From: Thiofilum sp.
Lineage (GTDB): Bacteria > Pseudomonadota > Gammaproteobacteria > Thiotrichales > Thiotrichaceae
Length of the DNA stretch: 64,000 nucleotides
Direction: 5' to 3'
Assembly: GCF_016711335.1 (NCBI RefSeq)
Contig: NZ_JADJTF010000001.1
Span: 744,001-808,000 of the forward strand
In this document: one piece after another, positions 26,168-35,325 of the stretch
Numbering within the stretch: position 1 is the stretch's first letter
Layout of the letters: the number at the start of each line of letters is the position of its first letter
The notes under the pieces: generated by a model
What the model was told of the DNA's origin: nothing
Seen by the model: the letters and a program-made list of their open reading frames with translations, nothing else
The model's database searches: none
Translations under genes and position numbers: made by a program

Positions 26168-27808
26168 TTATGCTAAAGGCAAATGACGCCGCCAACCTGA
26201 GGTCATGGGATAACGCCAATCTTTACCAAATGCACGAATAGTAATACGCACTCCGGGAGAGGCTTGGCGACGTTTGTATTCATTTAATAGTACCAGATTT
26301 ACCACGCGGCGCACGGTTCCACGTTCAAATCCAGCCCCTACTATAGCCTCTAATGGCTCATTCAGCTCCATAAAACGGCGCAAAATTTCATCCAGCACCT
26401 CATAAGGCGGTAAAGAATCCTGATCGACTTGTCCGGGGGCTAACTCGGCTGAGGGCGGACGGGTAATAACCCGCTCTGGAATAATTGGCACTGGGCTTAA
26501 TGAGTTACGATATTGCGCCAAACGATAAACTAAGGTTTTGTAGACATCTTTTAAAGGAGAAAACGCCCCTGCCATATCGCCGTACAAAGTGGCATATCCT
26601 ACAGCGGTTTCACTTTTATTACTGGTGGCGAGCAATAAACTACCGAACTTATTCGACATAGACATCAGCAGCACGCCACGAATCCGCGCTTGTAGGTTTT
26701 CCTCAGTCACATCGGCTTTCTTACCCACAAATACCGGAGCTAAGGTGCTTTCAAACGCTTTAAAGGTGTCCTCAATGGGTAGGTTGTGATATTCAACCCC
26801 CATGAGTTGTGCTTGTTTGGCGGCATCTTCTTGACTCATAGCTGCGGTATAACGAAACGGCATCATAACCGCCGTGACATTTTCAGCGCCTAAGGCATCG
26901 GCTGCAATCGCCAGCGTCAAAGCCGAATCAATCCCACCCGATAAACCTAGCAGTACTTTTTTAAAGCCATTTTTGCGCACGTAATCCTGCACCCCTAGTA
27001 CCAAAGCGGGATAAACCTGCTCTTCAGTAGTGTAAGGGAATGAAGCCTCGGGTAAATCGGTACGGGTAAATTCCCAATCAATGACTTCAAACTGCGGATT
27101 GAAAATCGGGGCTTGATAGGTCGTCTTACCCATAGGATCGGATAGCATCGACGCACCATCAAATACTAATTCATCCTGCCCTCCGACTAAATTCACATAA
27201 GCAAAGGGTAATTGAGTACGTTTGGCATGATTGATAAATAATTCACGGCGCTCAAATTGTTTGTCATAGCGAAATGGTGAAGCATTGAGACTGAGAATAA
27301 CCTGAGCGCCTGCTTGTTTAGCCTTATCAACAGGCTCGTCGTGCCAAATGTCTTCGCAAATCAAAATGCCTGCTTTGACTCCCTCAATATCAAGCACACA
27401 CGACTCATTACCCTCAGCAAACCAGCGTTTTTCATCGAATACATGGTAGTTGGGGAGCTTTTGCTTGAAATACTCGTGTACTACTTTGCCGTCTTTGAGC
27501 ACGCAGGCAGCATTACGAATTTGTCCCTCGCGCATTAAGGGCACACCCACCACCACATAAACCTCTGGAGCCACTTGTGCCAAAGTCTGCACACTCGCTG
27601 CCATTTGCTGCATAAAGTCGGGGCGAAATACCAAATCAGCTTGCTCATAGCCTGATAACACCAGCTCTGGTAGCAATAACACTTGGGCTTGAGCGGCTTG
27701 GGCTTTTAAAATCGCATCAGTGATTAGACTGACATTGCCTGCTACATCGCCTACACATACATTGATCTGCGCTAGAGCAATACGTAATTTAGGATTATTG
27801 TTTTGCAC
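26168..27808 (-). CDS. nadE: Glutamine-dependent NAD+ synthetase
   Basis: This enzyme amidates deamido-NAD to NAD+ using glutamine and ATP. The 546 residues combine an N-terminal nitrilase-like glutaminase with the Glu-Lys-Cys triad (LLPELVLSGYE, KLPNYHVF, GILICEDIWHDEP) and a C-terminal synthetase with the P-loop LSGGIDSALT. The start is a GTG at 27808; no ATG fits the family N-terminus. It is the first gene of the apparent nadE-glnK-tmcA operon. Confidence 0.95.
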   Translation of the reverse strand: MQNNNPKLRIALAQINVCVGDVAGNVSLITDAILKAQAAQAQVLLLPELVLSGYEQADLVFRPDFMQQMAASVQTLAQVAPEVYVVVGVPLMREGQIRNAACVLKDGKVVHEYFKQKLPNYHVFDEKRWFAEGNESCVLDIEGVKAGILICEDIWHDEPVDKAKQAGAQVILSLNASPFRYDKQFERRELFINHAKRTQLPFAYVNLVGGQDELVFDGASMLSDPMGKTTYQAPIFNPQFEVIDWEFTRTDLPEASFPYTTEEQVYPALVLGVQDYVRKNGFKKVLLGLSGGIDSALTLAIAADALGAENVTAVMMPFRYTAAMSQEDAAKQAQLMGVEYHNLPIEDTFKAFESTLAPVFVGKKADVTEENLQARIRGVLLMSMSNKFGSLLLATSNKSETAVGYATLYGDMAGAFSPLKDVYKTLVYRLAQYRNSLSPVPIIPERVITRPPSAELAPGQVDQDSLPPYEVLDEILRRFMELNEPLEAIVGAGFERGTVRRVVNLVLLNEYKRRQASPGVRITIRAFGKDWRYPMTSGWRRHLPLA

Positions 27809-27868
27809 GGTTTGATTCGGTAGTAGTATGAAGATCTTGAGACTATACCGGAATCTACTTTAAACATC

Positions 27869-28117
27869 ATGATCAGCCGTATCATTTTTATTAGCGTTTT
27901 GCTGGCAGTTGGTTATCTATTGCTAAGATCGTGGCAACGCAAAAAATTTATTAAAAAACAAGCTCAGGAACCCGCTGCTACCACTCAAATCACACCCAAG
28001 CGCATGGTGCGCTGTGATTACTGTAGTTTGCACATTCCAGAGCATGAAGCTATTGCAGATGGGGGGCAATTCTATTGTTGTCTGGAGCACGCACGCCGCT
28101 TGAAGAATCCACATTAG
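27869..28117 (+). CDS. PP0621-family small membrane protein
   Basis: An 82-residue protein with one N-terminal membrane helix (IIFISVLLAVGYLLL), a basic stretch, and a C-terminal domain with MVRCDYCSLHIPEHEA and FYCCLEHARRL. The cysteines resemble a small metal-binding (zinc) fold. The family is usually found just before pilS, as here. The end overlaps the probable pilS start by about 43 bases, indicating translational coupling. Confidence 0.8.
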   Translation: MISRIIFISVLLAVGYLLLRSWQRKKFIKKQAQEPAATTQITPKRMVRCDYCSLHIPEHEAIADGGQFYCCLEHARRLKNPH

Positions 28118-29721
28118 GACATAAACACATAGCACCTTTTTTTCTGCATGATGATCCGTGGAATCTATTACGCCTCTATCATGTGTACCGCTTAGCCTTA
28201 GCAGGCTTACTCCTATTGTCAGTCGTCACTAATCACAATGCGATTAAGCTGGGTACTTATGATCCCTATCTATTTTCATGGCTGGGGACTATTTATCTTA
28301 TTGTTGCCATTATTAGCAATCTATCCTCCTATTTTGAATGGCCCGATCTGCCGATTCAGGGTGTAGTGTATGTGGTCTTTGATATAGCCATTTTGCTGGG
28401 TCTGCTGTATAGCAGTGGCGGAGTGAATGTAGGGTTAGGGGTATTACTGGTTATTCCAGTGCTCATTCCCTATCTGTGTCTACCTGGGCACTATTCTATT
28501 TTACTAGCCGCAGTGACGGGTATTTGTTTAATCAGCATGGAGTTAGTGCTCGCCTCTGATTTACAAAAAACGGACTCATCCTCTCTGACTCATAGTGGTA
28601 TTTTAGCGGGCTTTATTCTTCTAGCCAGTTGGCTTGGTAATCGTTGGATCCATAAGGCGAGTGAAATGGCGTCCCTTGCGCAACGGCGCGGGGTCGATTT
28701 AGCTAATCTCTCCCAACTCAATCAATCCATTTTAGACCGCTTGGAATCGGGTATTGTCGTAGTCGAGCATACGGGCGTGATTCGTCATATGAATGCGGCG
28801 GCTTGGGACTTATTAGGTAATCCGGGCAATTGGCGCAGTAAGCCTTTATCGGTTTTTGCCCCCGAACTTAATCATCATTTGCAGCATTGGCTGGAAAAAA
28901 TCAGTCCCCGCCCCGCGAGTTTTGATATTCGCCACCAACATACCACTGAGCTACGTGCGCGTTTTACTCAAATGGGGAGTCATGCACGACAAACCACCTT
29001 AATCAGCATTGAAGATACCAGCGAACAACGCGAAAAACTTCAAGGCGTAAAACTCGCTTCACTAGGACAACTCACTGCCAGTATTGCTCACGAAATCCGC
29101 AATCCTTTAGGCGCTATTAGTCACGCCGCACAGCTCATGGGTGAGTCACGTTTAGATGCGGCTGATAAGCGCCTATTACAAATTATTCAAAGCAATGCCA
29201 AACGCATGAATATTACGATTGAAAGCGTGCTGAATTTATCGCGCAAAAAACATCCTAAGCGCGAGCGTCTAGTACTCAAGCCTTGGTTGAATGAGTTTTT
29301 GCGTGATTTTTTAATTCAAAGTCAGCTACAACGTGAGCAAATTTCACTATTTATTGAGCCTGCGGACACCACAATTGAATTTGACCCTGCACACCTACAT
29401 CAAGTAATGTGGAACCTATGCCGTAACGCTTTAAAATATGCGCATGACACCCCTAGTAAATTACATCTAGATATACAAGGTGGAACGCCCACCCACACAC
29501 GGGATGTTATGCTGAATATTATTGATAATGGTCGCGGTATTCCTGAAGACTTACGCCAACGCCTGTTTGAACCCTTTTTTACTACCAGTACGAAAGGCAC
29601 GGGCTTAGGTTTATTTATGTCACGCGAATTGTGTTTAAGTAATGGTGCGAGTCTGGAATATGTGGCACTACCCACGGGAGGTAGTTGTTTTCGGATTATT
29701 TTCTCGCGGGCACATCGCTAA
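28075..29721 (+). CDS. pilS: PilS-type sensor histidine kinase
   Basis: A membrane kinase that phosphorylates PilR to control pilin transcription. The N-terminal ~190 residues hold about six membrane helices, followed by a PAS-like region, the H-box SIAHEIRNPLGAI and the ATPase boxes WNLCRNALKYA, DNGRGIP and GTGLGLFMSRELC. No ATG lies near the expected beginning; the TTG at 28075, with GGGGGG about 9 bases upstream, keeps the usual N-terminus (LLRLYHVYRLALAG). The exact start is uncertain. Confidence 0.9.
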   Translation: MLSGARTPLEESTLGHKHIAPFFLHDDPWNLLRLYHVYRLALAGLLLLSVVTNHNAIKLGTYDPYLFSWLGTIYLIVAIISNLSSYFEWPDLPIQGVVYVVFDIAILLGLLYSSGGVNVGLGVLLVIPVLIPYLCLPGHYSILLAAVTGICLISMELVLASDLQKTDSSSLTHSGILAGFILLASWLGNRWIHKASEMASLAQRRGVDLANLSQLNQSILDRLESGIVVVEHTGVIRHMNAAAWDLLGNPGNWRSKPLSVFAPELNHHLQHWLEKISPRPASFDIRHQHTTELRARFTQMGSHARQTTLISIEDTSEQREKLQGVKLASLGQLTASIAHEIRNPLGAISHAAQLMGESRLDAADKRLLQIIQSNAKRMNITIESVLNLSRKKHPKRERLVLKPWLNEFLRDFLIQSQLQREQISLFIEPADTTIEFDPAHLHQVMWNLCRNALKYAHDTPSKLHLDIQGGTPTHTRDVMLNIIDNGRGIPEDLRQRLFEPFFTTSTKGTGLGLFMSRELCLSNGASLEYVALPTGGSCFRIIFSRAHR

Positions 29722-29740
29722 TTAACGAATACTAAAAATT

Positions 29741-31219
29741 ATGACTCAACAACGTGTACTCATTATTGATGATGAACCGGACATTCGTGAACTACTGGAA
29801 ATCACCTTATTACGAATGGGCTTAGATACTGCTACCGCAGGTAATGTCAGCGAGGCATTAGCCCACCTCAAACAAGCTCAATTCGATCTATGCCTGACCG
29901 ATATGAAGCTACCCGATGGCAGCGGCATTGATATAGTACGCTTTATTCAAAAAGAACTACCGCACTTACCCGTAGCGGTGATTACTGCTTTTGGCAGTAT
30001 GGATACTGCCATCGAAGCGCTAAAAGCAGGCGCTTTTGATTTTGTCTCTAAGCCTGTTAACTTACCCAAGCTACGCGAACTGATCCAAACCGCACTGAAA
30101 CTATCGGCACAACAAACTAGCCCTGAACCTGTTCTACCCTTTACTACCGAACCTGAATCAAGTTCTGATCAAAGTAATATTTTAGGGCGCTCTGAGGCGA
30201 TGCAGCAGCTTAAAGCCACGATTGCTAAATTAGCCCGTAGCCAAGCTCCGGTTTATATTCACGGTGAATCGGGCAGTGGTAAAGAACTGGTGGCGCATCA
30301 AATTCATCTCCAAAGTCCGCGCAAGGATGCCCCTTTTATTCCGGTCAACTGCGGTGCTATTCCCGAAAACTTAGTCGAGAGTGAATTCTTTGGGCACAAA
30401 AAAGGCAGTTTTACGGGAGCCGTCGCAGATAAAATTGGACTGTTCCAAGCCGCACACCAAGGAACCTTATTTTTAGATGAAGTGGCTGATTTACCTTTGA
30501 CGATGCAAGTCAAATTACTGCGTGCCATTCAAGAACGCGCAATTAAATCGGTAGGCGGCTTAGCTGAAGTACCTGTGGATGTACGTATTTTAAGTGCCAC
30601 GCATAAAAGCCTCGAACATGAAGTGGCAGCAGGACGCTTTCGGCAAGATTTATATTACCGTTTAAACGTCATTAAGCTAAAAGTCCCTCCGCTACGCGAG
30701 CGTGGTGACGATATTTTATTATTAGCGGATTATTTTTTACGAAAAATTGCACAACGTTGGACTATGCCACCGATTAAATTGGCAGCCTCTGCCCGTAAAG
30801 CGCTACAAAGTTATGACTTTCCGGGCAATGTGCGCGAGCTGGAAAACATTCTCGAACGTGCTTGTACTTTATGTGATAACAACACTATTGAGCCGGAAGA
30901 TTTACAGCTCCCGCAAGCCTTAGTACCGCCTAAAGCTGCTACTCATTCGGTATTGACATCGAACCCTTCACGTCTTTCGAGCCATGAGGCACTTTATGAA
31001 GAAAGTCAAACAGCTACTGAGGAAGGTCACTTAGAAAACCCTGATCTTGATCCCAGTTTGCAATGGAATCCGGGGGGTAGTGAAGCGGACGAGAAAGCGA
31101 TTATTTTAAAAGCACTGGATCAAACGCGCTGGAATCGGACTAAGGCGGCTGAACTATTAGGCATGAGTTTTAGGCAACTACGCTATCGTATTCAAAAATA
31201 CGATTTAGATGCTCGTTAA
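29741..31219 (+). CDS. pilR: PilR-type sigma-54-dependent response regulator
   Basis: This activator of pilin transcription acts with RpoN. The 492 residues hold a receiver domain (IDDEPDIREL, phospho-Asp in LCLTDMKLPDGSG, Lys in VSKPVN), an AAA+ domain with Walker A GESGSGKE and the sigma-54-contacting GAFTGA loop in the form GSFTGAVADK, and a Fis-type helix-turn-helix at the end (NRTKAAELLGMSFRQLRYRI). It lies 19 bases after pilS. A sigma-54 promoter before pilA is its obvious target. Confidence 0.95.
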   Translation: MTQQRVLIIDDEPDIRELLEITLLRMGLDTATAGNVSEALAHLKQAQFDLCLTDMKLPDGSGIDIVRFIQKELPHLPVAVITAFGSMDTAIEALKAGAFDFVSKPVNLPKLRELIQTALKLSAQQTSPEPVLPFTTEPESSSDQSNILGRSEAMQQLKATIAKLARSQAPVYIHGESGSGKELVAHQIHLQSPRKDAPFIPVNCGAIPENLVESEFFGHKKGSFTGAVADKIGLFQAAHQGTLFLDEVADLPLTMQVKLLRAIQERAIKSVGGLAEVPVDVRILSATHKSLEHEVAAGRFRQDLYYRLNVIKLKVPPLRERGDDILLLADYFLRKIAQRWTMPPIKLAASARKALQSYDFPGNVRELENILERACTLCDNNTIEPEDLQLPQALVPPKAATHSVLTSNPSRLSSHEALYEESQTATEEGHLENPDLDPSLQWNPGGSEADEKAIILKALDQTRWNRTKAAELLGMSFRQLRYRIQKYDLDAR

Positions 31220-31229
31220 GGTTACGTTC

Positions 31230-31264
31230 TGACAAGGCTGACACAAACCTGTCAGATAGTGACA
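31230..31264. promoter_or_regulatory. Cluster of TGACA/TGTCA motifs, possible PilR sites
   Basis: Four half-sites lie within 35 bases: TGACA at 31230 and 31239, TGTCA at 31250, and TGACA at 31260. They begin just after the pilR stop and about 85-120 bases before the sigma-54 promoter of pilA, the usual distance for enhancer binding. Assignment to PilR is inference from position and from TGTC-type PilR sites in Pseudomonas. Confidence 0.5.
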
Positions 31265-31348
31265 TATTATTTTAAATAAATAATTAGTGCTCACAGCAAG
31301 TAAATAAAAATTTAATCTAAAACAAAGATTTAGATCGATATAAATAGT

Positions 31349-31364
31349 TGGCACGCCCCATGCA
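31349..31364 (+). promoter_or_regulatory. Sigma-54 (RpoN) promoter of pilA
   Basis: The sequence TGGCACGCCCCATGCA matches the -24/-12 consensus with correct GG-GC spacing; the only clear deviation is A for the first T of the -12 element. It points toward pilA, whose ATG is 71 bases after the element, giving an expected leader of about 60 bases. Confidence 0.88.
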
Positions 31365-31434
31365 TTAGTATTCATGTCTCCCCAAGACTTTAAGACTCTC
31401 AATAATAAATAATTCTAATTTGGAAATGTAATTC

Positions 31435-31866
31435 ATGAAAAACGTACAAAAAGGTTTCACATTAATCGAGTTAATGATCGTAGTAGCGATTATCGGTATT
31501 TTAGCAGCGATTGCTTTACCTGCTTACCAAGATTACACCAAGCGCTCACACGTATCAGAAGGTTTGAGTTTAGCCGGTGCAGCGAAGTTAGGTGTTACTG
31601 AGTTCTTTGCAGATCGTGGCGCTTTACCAACAAGTAATGCCGATGTTGGGCTAGCTGCCGCGACAGATATTAAAGGTAACGCGGTAAAAAGTGTTGCTGT
31701 AGGTGGAAGTGGTGTTATTACTATCACTTACAATAGCAAAGTTACAGATAATGCAACTTTAATTATGACTCCTACTGCTGATGTAACCAAGGGTTCTGTA
31801 ACATGGAATTGTACTACTGGTACTGTAGATAAAAAATATCGTCCTGCTACCTGCCGTGGCTCATAA
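31435..31866 (+). CDS. pilA: Type IVa major pilin
   Basis: This is the structural subunit of the type IV pilus. The leader MKNVQKG is cut before Phe8 by PilD, exposing FTLIELMIVVAIIGILAAIA with the assembly Glu at mature position 5. A C-terminal disulfide loop is formed by Cys126 and Cys140. The protein ends CRGS, placing a serine at the very C-terminus next to the loop, as in pilins that are O-glycosylated at the last residue. It has a sigma-54 promoter upstream and a strong terminator downstream, so it is transcribed alone at high level. Confidence 0.95.
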   Translation: MKNVQKGFTLIELMIVVAIIGILAAIALPAYQDYTKRSHVSEGLSLAGAAKLGVTEFFADRGALPTSNADVGLAAATDIKGNAVKSVAVGGSGVITITYNSKVTDNATLIMTPTADVTKGSVTWNCTTGTVDKKYRPATCRGS

Positions 31867-31888
31867 TCTAAGCTAATCATCTAACATC

Positions 31889-31920
31889 AAGAGGTTTCCA
31901 ATTGGAAACCTCTTTTAGTT
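31889..31920 (+). terminator. Rho-independent terminator after pilA
   Basis: A perfect 11-bp stem (AAGAGGTTTCC with GGAAACCTCTT) around AATT, followed by TTAGTTTT, 23 bases after the pilin stop. It separates pilA from pilB. Confidence 0.88.
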
Positions 31921-32010
31921 TTACCAACCATTCAGACACAAGCAATATCTCTTCCCTTAAACTGCAACTGAGCAATCGGGCAACTCTAATGCAGTGATAA
32001 TAATAACAAT

Positions 32011-33765
32011 ATGGCTATCAAACCAACCGTATCGACCAACACTAACTCGCCTAAACCTGCTATTCCCGGGTTTATTCGCCAACTTATTAAACTCAACGCT
32101 ACCACTGAAGAACAAGCGCTCGAAATAGTCACTACTGCTAAAGCCGAACATATCACCATCATGGCGCAGATGATCAAGATGCGCATCACCTCGCCTATTC
32201 TGCTCGCCAAAGCAGCTAGTCTCGAATACGGCTTAAGCTATGTTGATCTGGATGCGATTAATATTGGACCCGATGTCTTTAGCCTGATTAGTGATGAGCA
32301 AAAACAGCGCCTGAATCTATTACCGCTCTATCGTATGGGACAACGCCTATTTGTGGCGATTGCCGACCCTGCGCATTTGCCTCATATGGATGATGTCAAA
32401 TTCGCCACAGGTTTGACTCCCGATCCAGTATTTGTGGAATACAATAAGCTCAACTCTTACCTGCATCATAGTGAAAGCCTAGCGGCCGCCGCTGCCTCAG
32501 GTGATAATGCGGTGATCAATACGGGGATGATGATCTCCAATGAAGCCATTATTCAAAATATTGCTCTCGATACCCAAGAGTTACGGGCTAAAAATGAAGG
32601 CGAAGAGGTCGAAATTGTTTCCTTCGTAGATAAGCTCCTTGTGCATGCTATTACCTCTAAAGTCTCAGATATTCATATTGAGCCTTATGAAAAAACCCTA
32701 AGAATCCGCTTTCGTATTGACGGCATGCTGCAAGTCATTGCCACTCCTCCGATTGATATTGCCACTAAATTAGTAGCGCGGATCAAAGTTATGGCACGCA
32801 TGAATATTTCTGAGCGGCGCATCCCTCAGGACGGGCGCATACGCATTACGCTGAAAAGCGGCAAAGATATTGATTTTCGTGTGAATACCTTACCGGTATT
32901 GCATGGTGAAAAAGTGGTTATGCGGATTCTAGATTCGGCTAATGCTACGTTAGGTGTTGATAAACTCGGCTTTGATGCAAAACAAAAGGCTGATTTTATG
33001 AACGCCTTAAGTAAACCTGACGGTATGATCCTAGTCACCGGTCCTACCGGAAGTGGTAAAACGGTCACCCTTTATACTGGCTTAGGGATTCTCAATACAC
33101 CTGAAAAAAATATCTCTACTGCTGAAGATCCGGCTGAAATCAATATGCCCGGCATTAATCAGGTCAATGTGAATCCTAAAGTAGGTCTAACCTTCGCCGA
33201 TGCTTTGCGCTCTTTTTTGCGCCAAGATCCCGACATTATTATGGTGGGCGAGATTCGTGATCTAGAAACCGCTGAAATTGCTATCAAAGCGGCTCAAACG
33301 GGTCACTTAGTACTCTCGACTTTACACACCAATAGCGCTCCCGAAGCACTCACCCGCTTAATGAATATGGGAGTAGCACCTTTTAATATTGCCACCTCAG
33401 TCCATCTGATTATTGCTCAACGTCTTGCACGGCGCTTGTGTGACAAATGCAAGCGCCCTCACGACCTACCCCAAGATGTACTCCTTGGCATGGGTTTTAA
33501 ACCAGAGGAACTGTCTATTTTAAAGGTATATAAAGCGATAGGCTGTGATGTTTGCTCTAACGGCTACAAGGGACGGGTGGGTATTTACCAAGTGATGCCC
33601 ATTTCACCTGCTATGGCTCGCATAGTCATGGATGGTGGCAACTCGATGGATTTAGCTGAGCAGGCACAACGTGAAGGGGTGGTAGATTTACGCCAAGCAG
33701 GCCTAAATAAAATTCGGGCTGGACTCACCACACTAGAAGAAATCGAGCGTGTGACTAAAGACTGA
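32011..33765 (+). CDS. pilB: Type IV pilus assembly ATPase
   Basis: A cytoplasmic hexameric ATPase that drives pilus extension. The 584 residues contain an N-terminal T2SSE domain, the Asp box (KVSDIHIEPYEK), Walker A GPTGSGKT, the His box and Walker B region PDIIMVGEIRDLETA, and a zinc-binding tetracysteine motif (CDKCKRP then CDVCSNGYKGR). Gene order pilB-(ligase)-pilC-pilD is the usual one except for the inserted ligase gene. Confidence 0.96.
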   Translation: MAIKPTVSTNTNSPKPAIPGFIRQLIKLNATTEEQALEIVTTAKAEHITIMAQMIKMRITSPILLAKAASLEYGLSYVDLDAINIGPDVFSLISDEQKQRLNLLPLYRMGQRLFVAIADPAHLPHMDDVKFATGLTPDPVFVEYNKLNSYLHHSESLAAAAASGDNAVINTGMMISNEAIIQNIALDTQELRAKNEGEEVEIVSFVDKLLVHAITSKVSDIHIEPYEKTLRIRFRIDGMLQVIATPPIDIATKLVARIKVMARMNISERRIPQDGRIRITLKSGKDIDFRVNTLPVLHGEKVVMRILDSANATLGVDKLGFDAKQKADFMNALSKPDGMILVTGPTGSGKTVTLYTGLGILNTPEKNISTAEDPAEINMPGINQVNVNPKVGLTFADALRSFLRQDPDIIMVGEIRDLETAEIAIKAAQTGHLVLSTLHTNSAPEALTRLMNMGVAPFNIATSVHLIIAQRLARRLCDKCKRPHDLPQDVLLGMGFKPEELSILKVYKAIGCDVCSNGYKGRVGIYQVMPISPAMARIVMDGGNSMDLAEQAQREGVVDLRQAGLNKIRAGLTTLEEIERVTKD

Positions 33766-33792
33766 TTACTTAATTATAAAAACTATAGATTA

Positions 33793-35199
33793 ATGAAAAA
33801 TAAAATATTTAGCTACTTAGAAAGTGACAAAACACTTATTATTATTATGACGTTGTGTCTTACCTCTCTTAGTGTAATGCCTTTCCTTATTGAAGGAAGC
33901 TTTCATGACTCACAGCGCTTAATCAGCATTTTTATTATATTAATTTTAAGCTATAAAACAGTATATACAGGAGCTATAGCAAAAACTAGCACATATATAA
34001 TATTAGCCTTAGCAATTTCTGGTTTTATTAGTAGCGTACTCTCTATTATACCTTATTGGTCTATGATTGAGCTGCTACTATTAATAAGTTTGGTTATACT
34101 CATAGTAAATTTTCAAGTTGAAAATTATTCATTTTTAGCGCATAAAATAACATTATTATTTTGTTTTTTGCAGCTAATTTACATTTTCAGGGCTTTAATA
34201 AACTACTCTATAGTATTAATTAGAAGCGACCCTTTAGATATAAACATGATCATAGATGGCTTTAGTAATTTACGCTTTTATGGTCAATTTATATCTTGGA
34301 CTCTACCTTTTATAGTAGCTTATACTTGTGTAAATAAAGATAAAAACAATAAATACTTACTATTTACTACCATGCTGAGCACAGGTTTAGTATTGCTAAG
34401 TGGAACTAGAGCATTTTTTGTTGGCATGCTTTTTAGTATTGTTAGTACATATTTTTTTGTACCAACCCTTTGGAAATCTTATACATTAGCAATATTAAAA
34501 GTCCTACTAGGTGGTATGGTATTTTATATTACTACACTATTTATCATACCTTTTTATCTGAACATTGATAACTCCCTACTATTAAACTCAAGCATTAATA
34601 GAGATTTAACAAACTCTAGTGGAAGATCAGAAATTTGGTTAACCACTCTGAAAGTATTTATAGAATACCCTTATTTTGGTATCGGACCTATGATGTTGGC
34701 ACTCGATGGTATTTATAGTGGTGTAGCACATCCTCATAATATGTTTTTACAAATCCTCAGTGAATGGGGTGTTATCTTTTCATTAATATTTTTAACTATC
34801 TTATATAAGATGATCAGTAGTTGGAAAAACCTTATCCAACAGAACGCCTTTATAAGAGCACCTATTGCTTTAGGCATTACAGCCTCTATTAGCTCAGCTT
34901 TTATGGTAAGTTTAGTAGATGGTATTATTGTTATGCCCGTTAGTATTATTTACTTAGGTATTATAGTTGGTCTCGGATCAGCAGTGTGGAAGCACTGGAC
35001 ACCTCAAGAAACCTCTATTAAATTAAGTTACTCACTTAAAATATTGCTATACACCCCAATAATTTTATTAACGATTATAAGCGCTCAACAGTGGTTGAAT
35101 CTAGAGCAATTCGATACCAATGCATCTAGACCACGTTTCTGGCAACATGGCACACTAGCCAAACCTTCACACATTGAGGATTTACCAATAAACTGGTAA
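33793..35199 (+). CDS. O-antigen-ligase-like membrane protein, possible pilin glycosyltransferase
   Basis: A 468-residue inner-membrane protein with about 10-12 helices and the Wzy_C/O-antigen ligase signature: SGTRAFFVGMLF near residue 195 and the long periplasmic loop ending AHPHNMFLQILSEWG. This superfamily includes WaaL, Wzy and the pilin oligosaccharyltransferases TfpO/PilO and PglL. It lies between pilB and pilC, and pilA ends in Ser beside its disulfide loop, so pilin glycosylation is the best guess. Its sequence is strikingly AT-rich compared with the flanking pil genes, which suggests separate acquisition. Confidence 0.78.
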   Translation: MKNKIFSYLESDKTLIIIMTLCLTSLSVMPFLIEGSFHDSQRLISIFIILILSYKTVYTGAIAKTSTYIILALAISGFISSVLSIIPYWSMIELLLLISLVILIVNFQVENYSFLAHKITLLFCFLQLIYIFRALINYSIVLIRSDPLDINMIIDGFSNLRFYGQFISWTLPFIVAYTCVNKDKNNKYLLFTTMLSTGLVLLSGTRAFFVGMLFSIVSTYFFVPTLWKSYTLAILKVLLGGMVFYITTLFIIPFYLNIDNSLLLNSSINRDLTNSSGRSEIWLTTLKVFIEYPYFGIGPMMLALDGIYSGVAHPHNMFLQILSEWGVIFSLIFLTILYKMISSWKNLIQQNAFIRAPIALGITASISSAFMVSLVDGIIVMPVSIIYLGIIVGLGSAVWKHWTPQETSIKLSYSLKILLYTPIILLTIISAQQWLNLEQFDTNASRPRFWQHGTLAKPSHIEDLPINW

Positions 35200-35325
35200 A
35201 ATCTCATTATAATTCATATGCTTAATATGGTAAAAACATATTAACAAACCAGTTATCATGTAAATCACAAAAGTTACTAAAGTATGTTAAAATTCACCAA
35301 GTTATAAAAATAATAATGGCGATGT

